The notes under the pieces are model-generated. The model had not been told where the DNA came from, ran no database searches, and was given only the letters and a program-made list of their open reading frames with translations. Shown here piece by piece: positions 46,236 through 58,530 of a stretch of 64,000 bases of DNA. Positions within the stretch are counted from its first letter, which is position 1. Each line of letters starts with the position of its first letter. The position numbers were made by a program, and so were the translations under genes. The DNA is taken from contig OZ023265.1 of assembly GCA_964006375.1 (NCBI GenBank), positions 7,999,660 to 8,063,659 on the forward strand, written 5' to 3'. This stretch comes from Tillus elongatus. Its lineage: Eukaryota; Arthropoda; Insecta; Coleoptera; Cleridae.

Positions 46236-46971
46236 ACCAAGGTTTGAGAATACCATCAACACACCATTTACTTTCGAAATTGGCTAGATTGTGTTTTCCC
46301 ATGTACCATGCATATTCGGTTAAAATTCTTGCTTTAATTCTTGCTACAAAAACCATTTTATATGACGGTAGGATGCTTTGTTGTTTTAGATAGTTTAATA
46401 AGAGTCTATATATGGTACTGATAGTGAGATTTAACAAGAAGTTGGCAAGTACACTTTCTCTACAGCTTGTATGAAAACCACAAACAATGTCTTTAACTTC
46501 TATACGTTGCCTATTCAAGAGTCTGCATAGCATAAGCTCCAGCAGGCCCCATATTTCTTGTACCTTAATACAGTCTACGATCATGTGCCATGCCGTCCCT
46601 TTTGTTGCCGTACAAAACGGACAGTTGTCTGATGCTAAAAAACCTGCTCTTTTTAGCAAAACAGGATCTACGAGGCGGTTTTTACAAGATCTCCATCTTA
46701 CATCTGCTAAGAAGCCTGGGGTAAGTGAATTAAAACATGAATTCCAATTGATTTCTTCATCAATCCAAGCTCCTGGAAGTGCGTTACTAAGGTTAAGTTC
46801 CAGGTTGTTTATAGTCAGTACTGTTTGAAATTTTCTCCTGGTATGTTTGTTGAGCTGTGTCTCAGTTTGGTCGTCTTCAGAGAATATAATTGTTTTGGAG
46901 TGTGTGTGATTTGTGTTGTCTTTCGCCGGTAAAGGATAATGTTCTTTTATAAGACGATATTTTTCCATCAT
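46236..46971 (-). pseudogene. L1/Tx1-like non-LTR retrotransposon, C-terminal zinc-finger region
   Basis: A 266-codon open frame (46971-46171) carries ALPGAWIDEEINWNSCFNSL, FLADVRWRSCKNRLVDPVLL, GFLASDNCPFCTATKGTAWH and MIVDCIKVQEIWGLLELML. CPFC, then H and C with IW, is the zinc-binding block found after the RT thumb in L1/Tx1-type elements. The final ~20 codons after GILKPWF are not retroelement protein: they are read through the adjacent (TA)n-cored repeat (46171-46235). RT and endonuclease are absent. The frame is unusually long for a remnant, so insertion may be fairly recent, but no start or partner domain remains. Confidence 0.65.
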
Positions 46972-47110
46972 ATTTTCCTGTATAATAAGTGAAAACTACC
47001 TGAAAGAAATTTGATCTGTATAGCTTCTTCTGACATCCAACGGCCGTTTTGGATAAGATCTCCCATTAGTTTGGCTCCCAACTGTACCCATCTAGCTATA
47101 AATAAAAACT

Positions 47111-47428
47111 CTGGACGCAGCAAGTGCGTTATGGTAGTGAATTTTCATAAACATGTTTTTATTGCAAATATGTGTGTTTTCTTTTTATTTAAGAAAGCAG
47201 GCATCACTTTTGGTTACCAGTATAACCTATATAGTAAAAACAATGTGCCATGTTTCATAAAAATAACTTTATTGTGTGAAAATGTACAAAAATTTCCAAA
47301 AGTAAACTTAAAGTGTTCCCGGAAAAACTCGTTTCTTGGTCAACCTTATAGGTTAATAGCAAATTGGGCTATTTAAATATGAAGCATTTGATCAAAATTC
47401 GCTACCATAACGCACTTGCTGCATCCAG
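47111..47428. repeat. ~318-bp MITE-like unit, copy 2
   Basis: CTGGACGCAGCAAGTGCGTT at the left; ACCATAACGCACTTGCTGCA plus TCCAG at the right. The interior matches copy 1 (GTTACCAGTATAACCTATAT, GTCAACCTTATAGGTTAATA). Confidence 0.9.
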
Positions 47429-47516
47429 AATTTCTTTTCTTACAAACATGCATTATATTTCGATGGAAAATGCAAAAATGCAATAACATAAGGCGTGTGT
47501 GATTAAAAAAAAAAAT

Positions 47517-47825
47517 CTGGACGCAGCAAGTGCGTTATGGTAATGAATTTTCATAAAAATGTTTTTAATAGCAAATATGTTTTTTTTTCAGAAAGCAGGC
47601 ATCAAATTTGGTTACCAGTATAACCTATATAGTAAAAACAATGTGCCATGTCTCATCAAAATAACTTTATTGTTTGAAAACGTACAGGAATTTCCGAAAG
47701 TAAACTTAAAATGTAACCGAAAAAACCCTTTCTTGGTCAAGCTTATAGGTTAATAGCAAATTGAGCTTTTCAAATATGAAGCATTTAATCAAAATTCGCT
47801 ACCATAACGCACTTGCTGCGTCCAG
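47517..47825. repeat. ~309-bp MITE-like unit, copy 3
   Basis: Same termini and interior as copies 1 and 2. It starts the second copy of the large duplicated block. Flanks on the right (AATTTCTTAACTTACAAACA) match those of copy 1 at 35935. Confidence 0.9.
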
Positions 47826-48897
<1,072 letters not shown>

Positions 48898-49640
48898 AAA
48901 TTTGTATCACCAACGACTTATGGGCCATCCTGTGATTGTAAAAATATTTTTTTAAGATGTAGTTCAAGACACCCTATAATTAATGTATATATTTTTTTTT
49001 CATATCTTGTATAATAACGGATATATTGAGCTTTATTGATTTTTTACGAAAATTCGACAAAAATTATATACCATTAAACGATAAACTCTATAGCTAAGGC
49101 TACTGCCAAGCATCAGAGAAAGGGTCTATTTGAAATGAATTTTCTGGCAACATTTTAGTAAAATCAAGGACAATGACGGTTGAAACTAAGACTTCACGGT
49201 TTGTAAAACGTCCTTCTTGAGACATTTGATTTCCATAGCCCGTATTAGATTCAACTTCTTTGCCTAAATGTTGCCGATTTTGACGTTTTAAATCGCAACT
49301 TTGACGTTTTGAGGAAAACCCCAATTTATTTTCCTTTAAATGCCTATAACATTTGTGTCTTTTGATCTACATAGCTAAATTTTGGTAGGTAACTTACCTA
49401 TAAGGATGTTAACCCGCGTATTGTTAATTTCGGAGATATAATTTTTTTCGAAAGAAAACACAAAATTTTCCGGGAAAACCTGGGAAGATTTTCCTGGATA
49501 ACGAACTTATCCAAGCCATTTGCAAAAGGAATTTATTCACCAAATTTAATCAAAATCGGCCCATTATTTACTCATTTGAAGAATTTTTTTTAAAAATTCA
49601 AAAGTCGGGATCTCCCCATTAGCGATTTTTTTTAAAAAAT
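48898..49640. repeat. Duplicated block, copy 3 (no TA tract)
   Basis: Restarts at TTGTATCACCAACGACTTAT directly after copy 2. It follows the same sequence to CAAAATCGGCCCATTATTTA, then jumps to CTCATTTGAAGAATTTTTT, so the TA tract and neighbouring block are deleted. Tandem with copy 2. Confidence 0.88.
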
Positions 49641-49851
49641 CACTAAAAATAGAAGGTTTAATGCCCACATCGTTTAGTTTTCACATCACTAATGGCATAT
49701 TTTTGATATCTTCTATGGAATTTCCATAGTTCGTAATTTTCAAACCGTCAATTTCACAAGCTTCCATCACCGACTGTGCAAATGGACTTGTTTCTCTGGA
49801 ATATTGTCTCATGTTGTTTACAAACAAATATTGCCATGATAATCCAAGGTT

Positions 49852-49920
49852 ATTGTGTGTGTGTTTGTGTGTGTGTGCGCGCGCGCACGTGCGTGTGTGT
49901 ATATGTACATATACATATAA
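49852..49920. repeat. Alternating purine-pyrimidine tract (GT/GC/AT)
   Basis: GTGTGTGTTTGTGTGTGTGT, GCGCGCGCACGTGCGTGTG and TATATGTACATATACATAT form about 65 bp of nearly strict alternation, a classical Z-DNA-prone composition. Confidence 0.85.
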
Positions 49921-49954
49921 TTTTCGGAAAAAATTGCGTAGTTCACTTTTGAAA

Positions 49955-49988
49955 AAATTCGCTACAATAACGCACTTTCTGCGTCCAG
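49955..49988 (+). repeat. Terminal motif of the (TA)n-cored family
   Basis: AAATTCGCTACAATAACGCA and CTTTCTGCGTCCAG; solitary, slightly mutated. Confidence 0.7.
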
Positions 49989-50147
49989 GCTATTTGTGTA
50001 ATTTCCGATTTCTTTCACTACTTTCTTTGCATCGACACTTCTTTTGCTTTCCTACATTTCTGTTTGATCATATTGTTTAATTGTTTATATTTATTGTATT
50101 TCTCTTGATTCTTATTAATCAACAGAAAGATTTCCGCGGTCTTTAAT

Positions 50148-50951
50148 GTGAGACATACTTGGTTCTCGGGTTGAACCGCGTCCAGAATGTATGGAAAATA
50201 GACGTTTCGGCTCCTATTTTTGAGCCATTTTCAAGAGGTAAAGGAAATATGTAAGGACACTCTTAGGCCTCAATCTGCCTACTCCTTAGAGTGGTGGACA
50301 AAGGAAGGTAAAGGAAATATGTAAGGACACTCTAAGGCCTCAATCTGCCTACTCCTTAGAGTGGTGGATAAAGGTAGGTCGGGTTGTTGTAGCTCGATTA
50401 CGGGGCCTCAATCTGCCTACTCCCCAAATCTCGCCGGAGATCGTCTGTGAGGTCTCAGTGTGTTCAACCCTAGGCCAGATCTCTCTAAGGCCTAGGGGTG
50501 AACACACTGAGACCTCACAGACGATCTCCGCCGAGATTTGGGGAGTAGGCAGATTGAGGCCCCGTAACCTAGCTACAACAACCCGACCTACCTTTATCCA
50601 CCGCTCTAAGGAGTAGGCAGATTGAGGCCTTAGAGTGTCCTTACATATTTCCTTTACCCACCTTTGTCCACCGCTCTAAGGAGTAGGCAGATTGAGGCCT
50701 TAGAGTGTCCTTACATATTTCCTTTACCCACCTTTGACCACCACTCTAAGAAGTAGGCAGACTGAGGCCTTAAGGTGTCCTTACAAATTTCCTTTACCCA
50801 CCTTTGTCCACCACTCTAAGGAGTAGGCAGATTGAGGCCTTAAAGTGTCCTTACATATTTCCTTTACCTCTTGAAAATGGCTCCAAAACAGGAGCCGAAA
50901 CGTCGAGTTTCCATAAATTCTGGACGCGGTTCAACCCGAGAACCAAGTATG

Positions 50952-50957
<6 letters not shown>
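50148..50957. mobile_element. Foldback element with unequal arrays of a 70-bp repeat
   Basis: The arms are inverse: GAGACATACTTGGTTCTCGG at 50150 pairs with CCGAGAACCAAGTATGTCTC ending 50955, and the centre (CCTAGGCC...GGCCTAGG) lies near 50480. The left arm has two ~70-bp units (50238-50380), the right arm four (50598-50877). Unit landmarks: AGGAGTAGGCAGATTGAGGC and TCCTTACATATTTCCTTTAC. Near each end is ATGGCTCC-AAAACA-GGAGCC-GAAACGTC (right arm 50878-50910), a stem followed by GAAAC as in PLE termini. No coding region. Confidence 0.88.

Positions 50958-51040
<83 letters not shown>
50957..51040. repeat. (TA)n microsatellite
   Basis: Lies between the foldback element and a mariner-like end (TATAGAGTGTGATCATAAAG). 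Confidence 0.97.
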
Positions 51041-51043
<3 letters not shown>

Positions 51044-52640
51044 TGTGATCATAAAGTTTGGAACATGATTCATAAATCCGTTATTTCATTTTTTCGGAAA
51101 AACGCTGTGACAGGTTATTTTCATCTTTTCAATTGCCAACTTATGACGTAAAAATTACATTTATGACGTCACCTATTTATGAATAATGACGTCATCATAA
51201 GTTATTTAAATGACAGCCATATTTTTTTGCTGTTTTCCCTAGATCTGCTTATTACTTAAATGATGATGAAAAAAAATTGGTACCTGACATTACCTGATAT
51301 TATTTACAAAAAATGGAAACGTAAATTTAATAAAAAAATGAGAAATATTTCTTACCGTTTTTATTTAGGGTGTGTTCTCTTTAGAGTGGGGTTTTCCTTG
51401 ACTTTTCTAAAGTAATGAACACTTGAAATTGTGATTTTTGATACGTTGTTGTGTAACTATTTGATAGGTGGAAAAAAAAGTAACTACATTAATAATGATT
51501 TGATAAAGGCAGCTTCGCTATCGAACTAAAAACAATCACAGTACCAAGTCATTTATCTGTAAGTCAATTAAAGTTTAATTTATATTCTCGGTAGCAGAAC
51601 GGGCCATTGTAGCAAACAACAATGTAGATATTTCATCCATAACATCGTGGAAGTCCTTTAACAAGTGCGCTTCTCAACTCTCCAAGCGCAAAACGAAATA
51701 GAATTGCTCTCCTCTAACTAGATTGGAAAGCAATGTTGAGGAAAACGTAAATGTTATTTTCCGAGATGAAATTGAATATCGACTTTGATGTTTTTAATTT
51801 CAAGAAAGAACTACCTCAAACACAACTCCTTACTCTCGTTATCCATTCTTTTGAAGTGTACGCAAGGAGAGTAAGGGCCGTCGAGTAGCCAGCTCTCTAC
51901 TAGAATTTCATTTAATCTGAGTGCACTTGTTTTCGTTTTTTTCTTAGCTACACTTTTTCCCTATTTCAAATTAAGCCGATGGATAAAGTTTTTTTGTTGT
52001 TGCTCGGGACGTCGCCACGGACGCTCGACGTCGACGACGTCGTCTAGTGACGATGCCGCCCTGAGCTAAACTCTTCCAAGGACTTCTTTTGTTCTGTAAA
52101 CACTCAATCGCTTTTGTTTCTGCCTTTGTTTCTACATCTTATTCGGGGGGCAAGTGTTTGTTTTTGTATTTACAAGGCTCTATATTAGATTCTGCCCATC
52201 GGCGGAATTTTATTTATCACTCGTATCACAAGCTGCAAGTTTTGATGGGAATGCTGTAGAGAAATGGCTTGGAGCAAAAATCCGCTTCTATTAATTTGTG
52301 ATATGAAAGCGCTGCTAACATGACGGGATATATGAGAGAAGAGAAGTTTTTTGTTCAGTCGAGAAAAAGTGAGATTCGTTTTTCTTTCAGATTATAGTTT
52401 CAAAACTGGATATTATATACGCCACTGGAATAAGAAGTTTGATTCGCTTCTGTGTGAATATAATAATGTACAGACGGTACTTTTTTATAAATCACAATTC
52501 GAAACTCTTCTGCAAGAAATTCGAAGCTAAATTTTTTATTCGCATTTAGGTTATGAGGTTATTCATTTTCGAATGAAATGAAATGAATAACATAAATGAA
52601 AAGGTCTGCAAAGAATATTTGACTCTAATAAAGCTTCATA
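51041..52640. other. Region without gene; mariner-like left end at its start
   Basis: GAGTGTGATCATAAAGTTTG next to TA looks like a Tc1/mariner terminus, but no inverse end is found. TGACGTCA occurs at 51164-51171 and 51187-51194, with TGACGTAA at 51144. The rest has no recognisable coding or repeat signal; 52010-52050 is locally CG-rich. Confidence 0.4.
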
Positions 52641-52659
52641 TTAAACGAAATATTTTTCA

Positions 52660-53412
52660 ATTCAACAATGAGTTTTTTTAAGAACCCCAAGGCACGGCAA
52701 TGGGCAACCCGCTATCGCCATTTATTGCAGACCTTTTCATCAGCAGATTTGAAACAGATATTGAAAGTGAAAGTGAGTATTTTCCTAGACGGTGACTTCA
52801 TTACATGGATGATATTTTCGCAGTGTTTAATACAAAGATTTGCAGAATAAAAGATTATGTTGTCAAACTAAACAATAAAATTGATTCTATAAGACTTACC
52901 CACGAATTAGTAATTAATAATAAATTACCCTTTCTAGATATACTAGTTATCAAAAATAAAACCACTTAGAATGCGATGTCCATAGCAAAGAAACCACCAC
53001 TCTAAGATAGTTTCTGAATGACTCACATCATACGTGCGCACAAAAAAGGCCAGTCTGATTTTTTTAGTAAACAGGTTAATTAATTTTTCTTTTAGTAAAA
53101 GAATTAAAGGACATTAGGAACGTGGCCAAAGATAACGGATACCCTGCTTGGGTAGTGGAGAAATTACTTAAGAAACAGAAAACCGAAAAATTTTTAGCGG
53201 AATCTACGACTTTTAGAAGAGAGAAAGACGAAAAAACTTTGTTTGCTTACAATTTGAACCTCGAATCACGAGAGGTCTAGAGAGCATTTAAAAAAAAGCC
53301 AATTTGCAACTAACAGTTTCGACGAAAGATAATTTGAAAAACTTGCTAGGCAACCCAAAAAGCAAGGATAGTACGGCCAAAATGTCATGAATTCATTAAA
53401 TAAGTTGTAAAG
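52660..53412 (+). pseudogene. Penelope-like RT fragment P4
   Basis: In shifting plus frames: KGTAMGNPLSPFIADLFISR (about 52688-52745), FETDIESESEYFP, HYMDDIFAVFNTKICRIKDY (catalytic DD near 52812), VVKLNNKIDSIRLTHEL, NNKLPFLDILVIKNKT, then thumb sequence and the start of the GIY-YIG domain (AKMS*IH*ISCK, about 53380-53410), where it is cut by the LOA-like fragment. It is closely related to P2 (compare FDTNICRIEDFIVRLNNKFD). P4 supplies the RT palm that P2 lacks. Stops and frameshifts make it inactive. Confidence 0.85.
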
Positions 53413-53441
53413 ATTGCCGCCATGGAGGTGTTGCTTGATCT

Positions 53442-53805
53442 GTGCCCCCCCCCTTACATTTTGTTATCATGGGGGACACCAGACTAGGACTATACAGACT
53501 AGCCTGCAATGGTAGACTGAAGATCAACCCAGGATTCAGGAATCACTGCAAAATTAAGGAGATCGTGAAGGAGCCCATGCTTGAAATGAAGTCAGACTTC
53601 GCGAGCCCGCTTATCTGCAGGGAAAACAACTTTACAGTGGAAATCCCCGACCGCGAACCATGGCGGGGGGAAGCGATGGGCATACCACGGGACGCGCTCG
53701 TCTGGTTCACGGACGGATCCGGCGGGGTGCGTGGGACGGGGGCAGGCGTTTATTCAAAAGGACCGAAGGTACGCCATCTTGCACTGCGTGCGAGAGAACA
53801 AGAGA
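53442..53805 (+). pseudogene. LOA/R1-group RNase H fragment, copy 1
   Basis: The 139-codon frame reads MGDTRLGLYRLACNGRLKIN, PMLEMKSDFASPLICRENNF and ALVWFTDGSGGVRGTGAGVY, where TDGS holds the first RNase H Asp. After GVYS the frame is broken; YAILHCVRENKR in another frame continues the domain with the segment holding the catalytic Glu lost. At 53806 a mariner remnant (M6) interrupts. RNase H domains degrade the RNA template in I/R1/LOA-type elements. Confidence 0.8.
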
Positions 53806-54931
53806 ACCCAAGACAATTTCATCAAGTTTGGTTCCTCTCTAAAAGACCTACGAAATTTTAATCGACCTGTAACTTCTGGCGAAACCAACCAACTTAGTGC
53901 CCTGATATATTTTTATGCATTCACTCAGTTAAAAATGTGAGGTGCGAACGATGATTATCTATTCATCAGTTCAGAGAATCTTGGAACATAACGTGCCTAA
54001 TAATAAATTTACTAGAGTAAAAGCTATGATGCCTCAAGATTCTCAACAGAGATTCAAATTTTGGAAAATGTTGTTGGCGCGCACCCAAGAAGATCCTGCA
54101 TATTAAATCAAATAACTTGGTCTGAGGCAACAAAATTTTCAAGGGAAGGCATTTCTAATTTAAAAGATCGCCATTTTTGACCACTGAAAATCATCACGCC
54201 ACAGTAGAAGTTGGATATTAAGAAAAAAATTAGTTTAAATGTTTTCTGCATGTTAATGGACATTAACTTCCAGAATATACCTCAATATTTCGAAAACAAT
54301 TATTGTCGTAAACTTTGTCGATAATCTGCTGTTTGAAAATTGCCGAGGCTGTTGGTTTCAACTTGCCGGGGCTCAAGGGCACTGTACATGAGAAGTTACC
54401 GCAATACTTCATAAGTTTTTTGACGATGGTTTGATAAGGCGTTGGGTAACATGTAATTGGTCTCCAACATCACCTGATCTTAATCCATTAAAGTTTTACT
54501 TATTGGTCATGTGGATAGAAGAAGTTTATAAATCATCAGTGAATTTAAGAGAAGAGTTGCTACACCAAGTTACTCAAGCATTTGAAGACTCGAACCCAAA
54601 TAAAATAAGATCTGACACGACAAATTCACTCAACACCCTCATTTTGAAATACTTGGAAGCAAACAGCTAGTGTTTTTAACATCTCTTTAAACATTATTAT
54701 TTGTGTTTATACACTGTATCATTTCTAACTACTAATAAGTAATTAAATAAATACATAAACATATAAATTAATTTCTGTTTATTTAATTTTTAATACTTTA
54801 ATCAATCCGTACCTTCTGACGAAAACAACCAACCTAATATGTTAGTTGTTTTTGTCAGAAGGTACGAGTTGATTGGAGTTTCGTGGCTCGTGTAAAGTGA
54901 AACCAACCTTGATGAAATTGTTCTGAGTTTA
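53806..54931 (+). mobile_element. Mariner remnant M6 splitting the RNase H fragment
   Basis: The left arm (ACAATTTCATCAAGTTTGGT, CCTGTAACTTCTGGCGAAAC, 53812-53895) is the inverse of the right arm (TTTTGTCAGAAGGTACGAGT, AACCAACCTTGATGAAATTG, 54850-54920). A further inverse copy of the arm end at 54800-54838 makes a palindrome centred near 54840. Interior mostly decayed. Confidence 0.75.
54340..54670 (+). pseudogene. mariner transposase C-terminal fragment (M6)
   Basis: The frame to 54670 reads FFDDGLIRRWVTCNWSPTSP, DLNPLKFYLLVMWIEEVYKS, SVNLREELLHQVTQAFEDSN, the end of a DD41D-type transposase. The third catalytic Asp in PLDF has become Lys (PLKF) and WG is lost, so it is inactive. The N-terminal two thirds and the second Asp are not recognisable. 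It lies midway between the inverse arms of M6, as expected. Confidence 0.78.
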
Positions 54932-55252
54932 TATTAATTTTCTTAGGTTGATTGGCAGTATAGATTTAGATTTGTTACACTTCCTACATCTGCTGATAAC
55001 TGTATTGCAATGTCCAAGCAAAATTGATAATTTTATAAGAATCGTATTAGTATAGTTTTCTTCCATCGTTTTTAAGATATTTACACCTTGTCAGAGTACT
55101 TAAATATGAAGCCGATATGTGTGACATGCGAGTGACATTGATTTAACCTGAAACAATAGTTATTTATTGCAGACATAAATATAATGACTAAAACTTTTTC
55201 AACAAATTTCCACCAAGAATCACTCATAAATCAGAAACTTGGCTAGTTAAGT
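54932..55252. other. Region without recognisable gene
   Basis: AT-rich spacer between M6 and the second LOA-like fragment. Confidence 0.4.
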
Positions 55253-56120
55253 ATGGTGATGAAGGGGCCCATCCTTGAAATCAGGTCGCACTTTGCGAGC
55301 CCGCGAATCTGCAGGGAAAACAAGTTTACAGTGGTAATCTCCGACCGCGATGCATGGCGGGAGGAGACGCCGGGCCTACCACGGGGCGCGCTCGTCTGGT
55401 TCACGGATGGAGCCGGCGGGGAACGTAAGACGGGGGCAGGCGTTTACAACATTTTGCACCGCGTGCGAGAGAACAAGAGGAGGGGCTACACCAACAAGCG
55501 GATTCTCATAGCCACAGACAGCCATGAAGCCCTTAAAGCCCTAAGTAGCCCACGGGTAAATTCCAGGCTGGTAAGTGAGACGAGACAAGCGACCTGGCTG
55601 GGCAGAATGAGGTCACCCTCATCTGGGTGCCGGGTAACTCGGGGTTCAAAGGCAATGAAGAAGCTGACAGTCTCGCGAAGAGAGGATCAGCAAAGTCATT
55701 TATATGACCACAACCGGTTATGGGCGTATCGAAAGTCCTGGGTCAGGGAACTGGGCAGATTATCCAGTGCTCAAACGCGGGAAGTCACTAATTGGGCAAT
55801 CCAGTCCAAAGAGAGCTGTAGAGCTGCCAAATCTTAGCAGAGGACAGCTCAGGAACATAACAGGACTCTTGAAGAGACACATGGCTGTCAAGAAACACAT
55901 GCATAAATTGGGGCTGTTCGAGGGGGACCTGGCATACAGACTCTGCGGCGAGGGGGAGGAATTAGCCCAGCACATCTTGTGCGAGTGTAAAGTTGGCGAC
56001 CGCAAAAGACAACTGATCTACGGACAGCCTAGACCGGAGATAGAGAAATATAAAATTTCACCCTACCAATTGCTGTGCAGACTAGTTCAAGGCGCAGTGA
56101 TTTTGGAATGGGTGGAGTAG
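55253..56120 (+). pseudogene. LOA/R1-group RNase H and C-terminal domain, copy 2
   Basis: ILEIRSHFASPRICRENKFT and ALVWFTDGAGGERKTGAGVY (first RNase H Asp) are followed directly by ILHRVRENKRRGYTNKRILI and ATDSHEALKAL (later Asp), so the part with the catalytic Glu is deleted. In another frame comes VTLIWVPGNSGFKGNEEADS with Asn where WVPGHSG would have the His. From 55704 the 138-codon frame gives LPNLSRGQLRNITGLLKRHM, HMHKLGLFEGDLAYRLCGEG and EELAQHILCECKVGDRKRQL, the Cys/His C-terminal block usual after RNase H in this group, ending ILEWVE at 56120. GC-rich compared with neighbours. Two frameshifts and a deletion. Confidence 0.85.
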
Positions 56121-56479
56121 AAAAGGCAAAGGGGATGCACAATAAGCCAAAGGTTCCGGTTCTATCGGGGCGGCAAAGACGCGGACGAGCCCCAAGGGAG
56201 AAAAAAAATGGGGATGGTATAAAGAAATATATTGTAAATTTGAGCTGCTTTCCAAACTCGTGATCTATAAAATGTTCCATTTGAAAAAATCTACTTTTAG
56301 TAACTTTCTCAAGTAACCAAAATACCTGTATTTATAAGGCATCCTGTGGGCTCCAACTAAGACATAGCAATACGGTAAAGAGAATCCGAGTGTTAACTAA
56401 CTTTGCACCGAATTCTAGCGTTTCGGTGTTTCACAGATCGAAGATAAACATTTTTGAAGTTCATATTTTTTTATGGAAA

Positions 56480-56482
<3 letters not shown>
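56121..56482. other. 3' flank of the LOA-like copy, no gene
   Basis: The first ~100 bp are GC-rich and probably the element 3' UTR (GGTTCTATCGGGGCGGCAAA); then unique AT-rich DNA. Confidence 0.45.

Positions 56483-56574
<92 letters not shown>
56483..56574. repeat. (TA)n microsatellite
   Basis: Pure TA tract; flanks do not match the (TA)n-cored repeat. Confidence 0.97.
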
Positions 56575-56578
<4 letters not shown>

Positions 56579-57293
56579 ATGATTTATTAATGGGTGATAT
56601 TAGTCTAGTTGGTGTTTAAATCTACATATGTGTATGTTAGTTTCTAGTGTAATATAGATGAACTATAGAGTTAATTAGTATAGTATCTCAAAAGTCCCAC
56701 GTTTAGGGCGCTAATTGTTATGACTAGGTATCTATATTTTGTTATATGGTCTTCATGGGTTTTTATAGGTTATTATTCTAAGATTAGATATAGATAAGTT
56801 ATATAGAAATGTATGTGATGTGTTTGTGTATGCGGAGGATGTAATTTTGTTTAAATATGTGTCAGTTGTGTTTTGTGTTGTTTATTTGTGTAAATAAATA
56901 AATATATAAAATTTTGCTTCTCATTTAGTCGTTTCTTTAGGTATAGCGTTTTATGGTAATTAAGTGAACTGAAAATGAAAGTGCGTAAATATTTCTTTCT
57001 ATATTTTAACCTTTTATATCAGTGAATACAGTGCTTAATTTTTTTTTATTCCTCTGGTAAATATGGCTTCAGTTAAGCAAAGATGTATGATTACTTATAC
57101 ATATATATTAGTTAGTGCCTCCATACCTTGTTTTTTTTCTTTATCGCCTCGGCTTACTCTTATCTCAGGGTTCTTTTTTCTTAGTTTGTAGTTGTAGGTT
57201 TATTTAAGGTTTTTTTTTACTTCACAATGATAGGCCTTATACTATAAATTTTTTATAGACAATTGTTTACAAATATCCATTTACTTTCCCTCG
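56575..57293. other. Region without recognisable gene
   Basis: Very AT/T-rich with no motif. Confidence 0.45.

Positions 57294-57369
<76 letters not shown>
57294..57369. repeat. (TA)n microsatellite
   Basis: TA tract ending ATATATATGTATAGG. Confidence 0.97.
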
Positions 57370-57373
<4 letters not shown>

Positions 57374-58359
57374 AGGAAAGGGCGAAAGGTAGATATAGAC
57401 ATATATTTAAGAAAGTTATCAAGAATTGTATAGGGATTCTATAGTTGAGAGAATATACAGGATGTCCTCTTAAATGCGAGTGGCAACGTTGCATTTTCAG
57501 ATATATTTCAGATAGATACAGCATGGCTGTTGATCAAGATTACCAAATTTGGAGAACGATCTGTTCACTTAACCTGCCACAAACTTCTAATGTATTTTCC
57601 ACCGTAAATTACCTTTGTATAAATCTATAAATTAATTTCCCATTAAAATTTTTTTCAAAGGCGGTTTACTTTCCTTAAAATTAATAATCTGGATTACTTT
57701 TATAACCTTTTTGTAATAGAGTTTTTGTAAGGCAAATTATAAATTTGCCGTTTTTTGTTAACATATTTAACCGTTGTGTATTCGAAAGATTCGAGTTTTT
57801 TTTTAGAAGAGATGAGTATTAAAACTTCGTGGCTTTATAAAATCTCACAAATCCCACACAACAGCCATTGTTTCCATGTCATGAACACTAATGGCAATTT
57901 GTTTTTACTGCTAATCTTTCTAACCTGATTTCTATGTATCTGATAAGGTTGGAGTTGGAGCTTAAAATCGATATTAGCTGTTTAAGAACGAGCCGGCAGC
58001 CGGCAGACCTGCTGGCTTCCACCAGATAACGACAGATATGTGCTTCTGGCATTTGGAGGCTATGGGAGAAGACACGCAACAGCCCCAGAGCTTTCGTGCA
58101 TAACGGTGAATCCACCGGCTGACCCACTGACACGTTATACGACATTCACTTACCATATTGCGAAATTTTATGAGGCTTTAAAATGAATTAAGCATATAAA
58201 AGACATGCTAGTTTCAGTAAATTCAAGCAGGAAGCCTGTGATTTCTAGAACTGCTAAGAATATCACACTGAAAATATTTCTCGCAAGAAGCTTATCTTCG
58301 GCGGCTATGAATTCCAATTACTCCATGCTATAAAGGTTTATCTTTAAATTATGAAAAGT
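57370..58359. other. Region without recognisable gene
   Basis: ATACAGGATGTCCTCTTAAA at 57457 resembles a mariner end without partner. An 85-codon minus frame at 57888-58145 in a locally GC-richer segment has no motif I recognise. Confidence 0.4.
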
Positions 58360-58530
58360 CTGGACGCAGCAAATACGTTATGGTAGTGAATTTACATTTT
58401 TTTTAAATGTATAGCAAATATGTCCTTTTTTAGTGAAAGCAGGCATCAAATTGGGTTACCAGTAAATTCTACATAGTAGAGAAAATGTACCATATTTCAT
58501 AAAAATAACTTCATTCTTTGATAAAGTATA
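58360..58530 (+). repeat. Half MITE-like unit
   Basis: CTGGACGCAGCAAATACGTT, ATGGTAGTGAATTTACAT, GAAAGCAGGCATCAAATTGG, GTTACCAGTA and TTCATAAAAATAACTTCAT match the left half of the ~310-bp units. The right half is replaced by the CR1-like remnant. Confidence 0.8.

Noticed and set aside
51041..51600. Complete mariner-type element beside the TA tract
   Set aside because: Only one end-like sequence is visible; no inverse end or transposase was found.
57888..58145. 85-codon minus frame as a small gene
   Set aside because: No motif, no supporting context and no recognisable relatives; kept only as unassigned.
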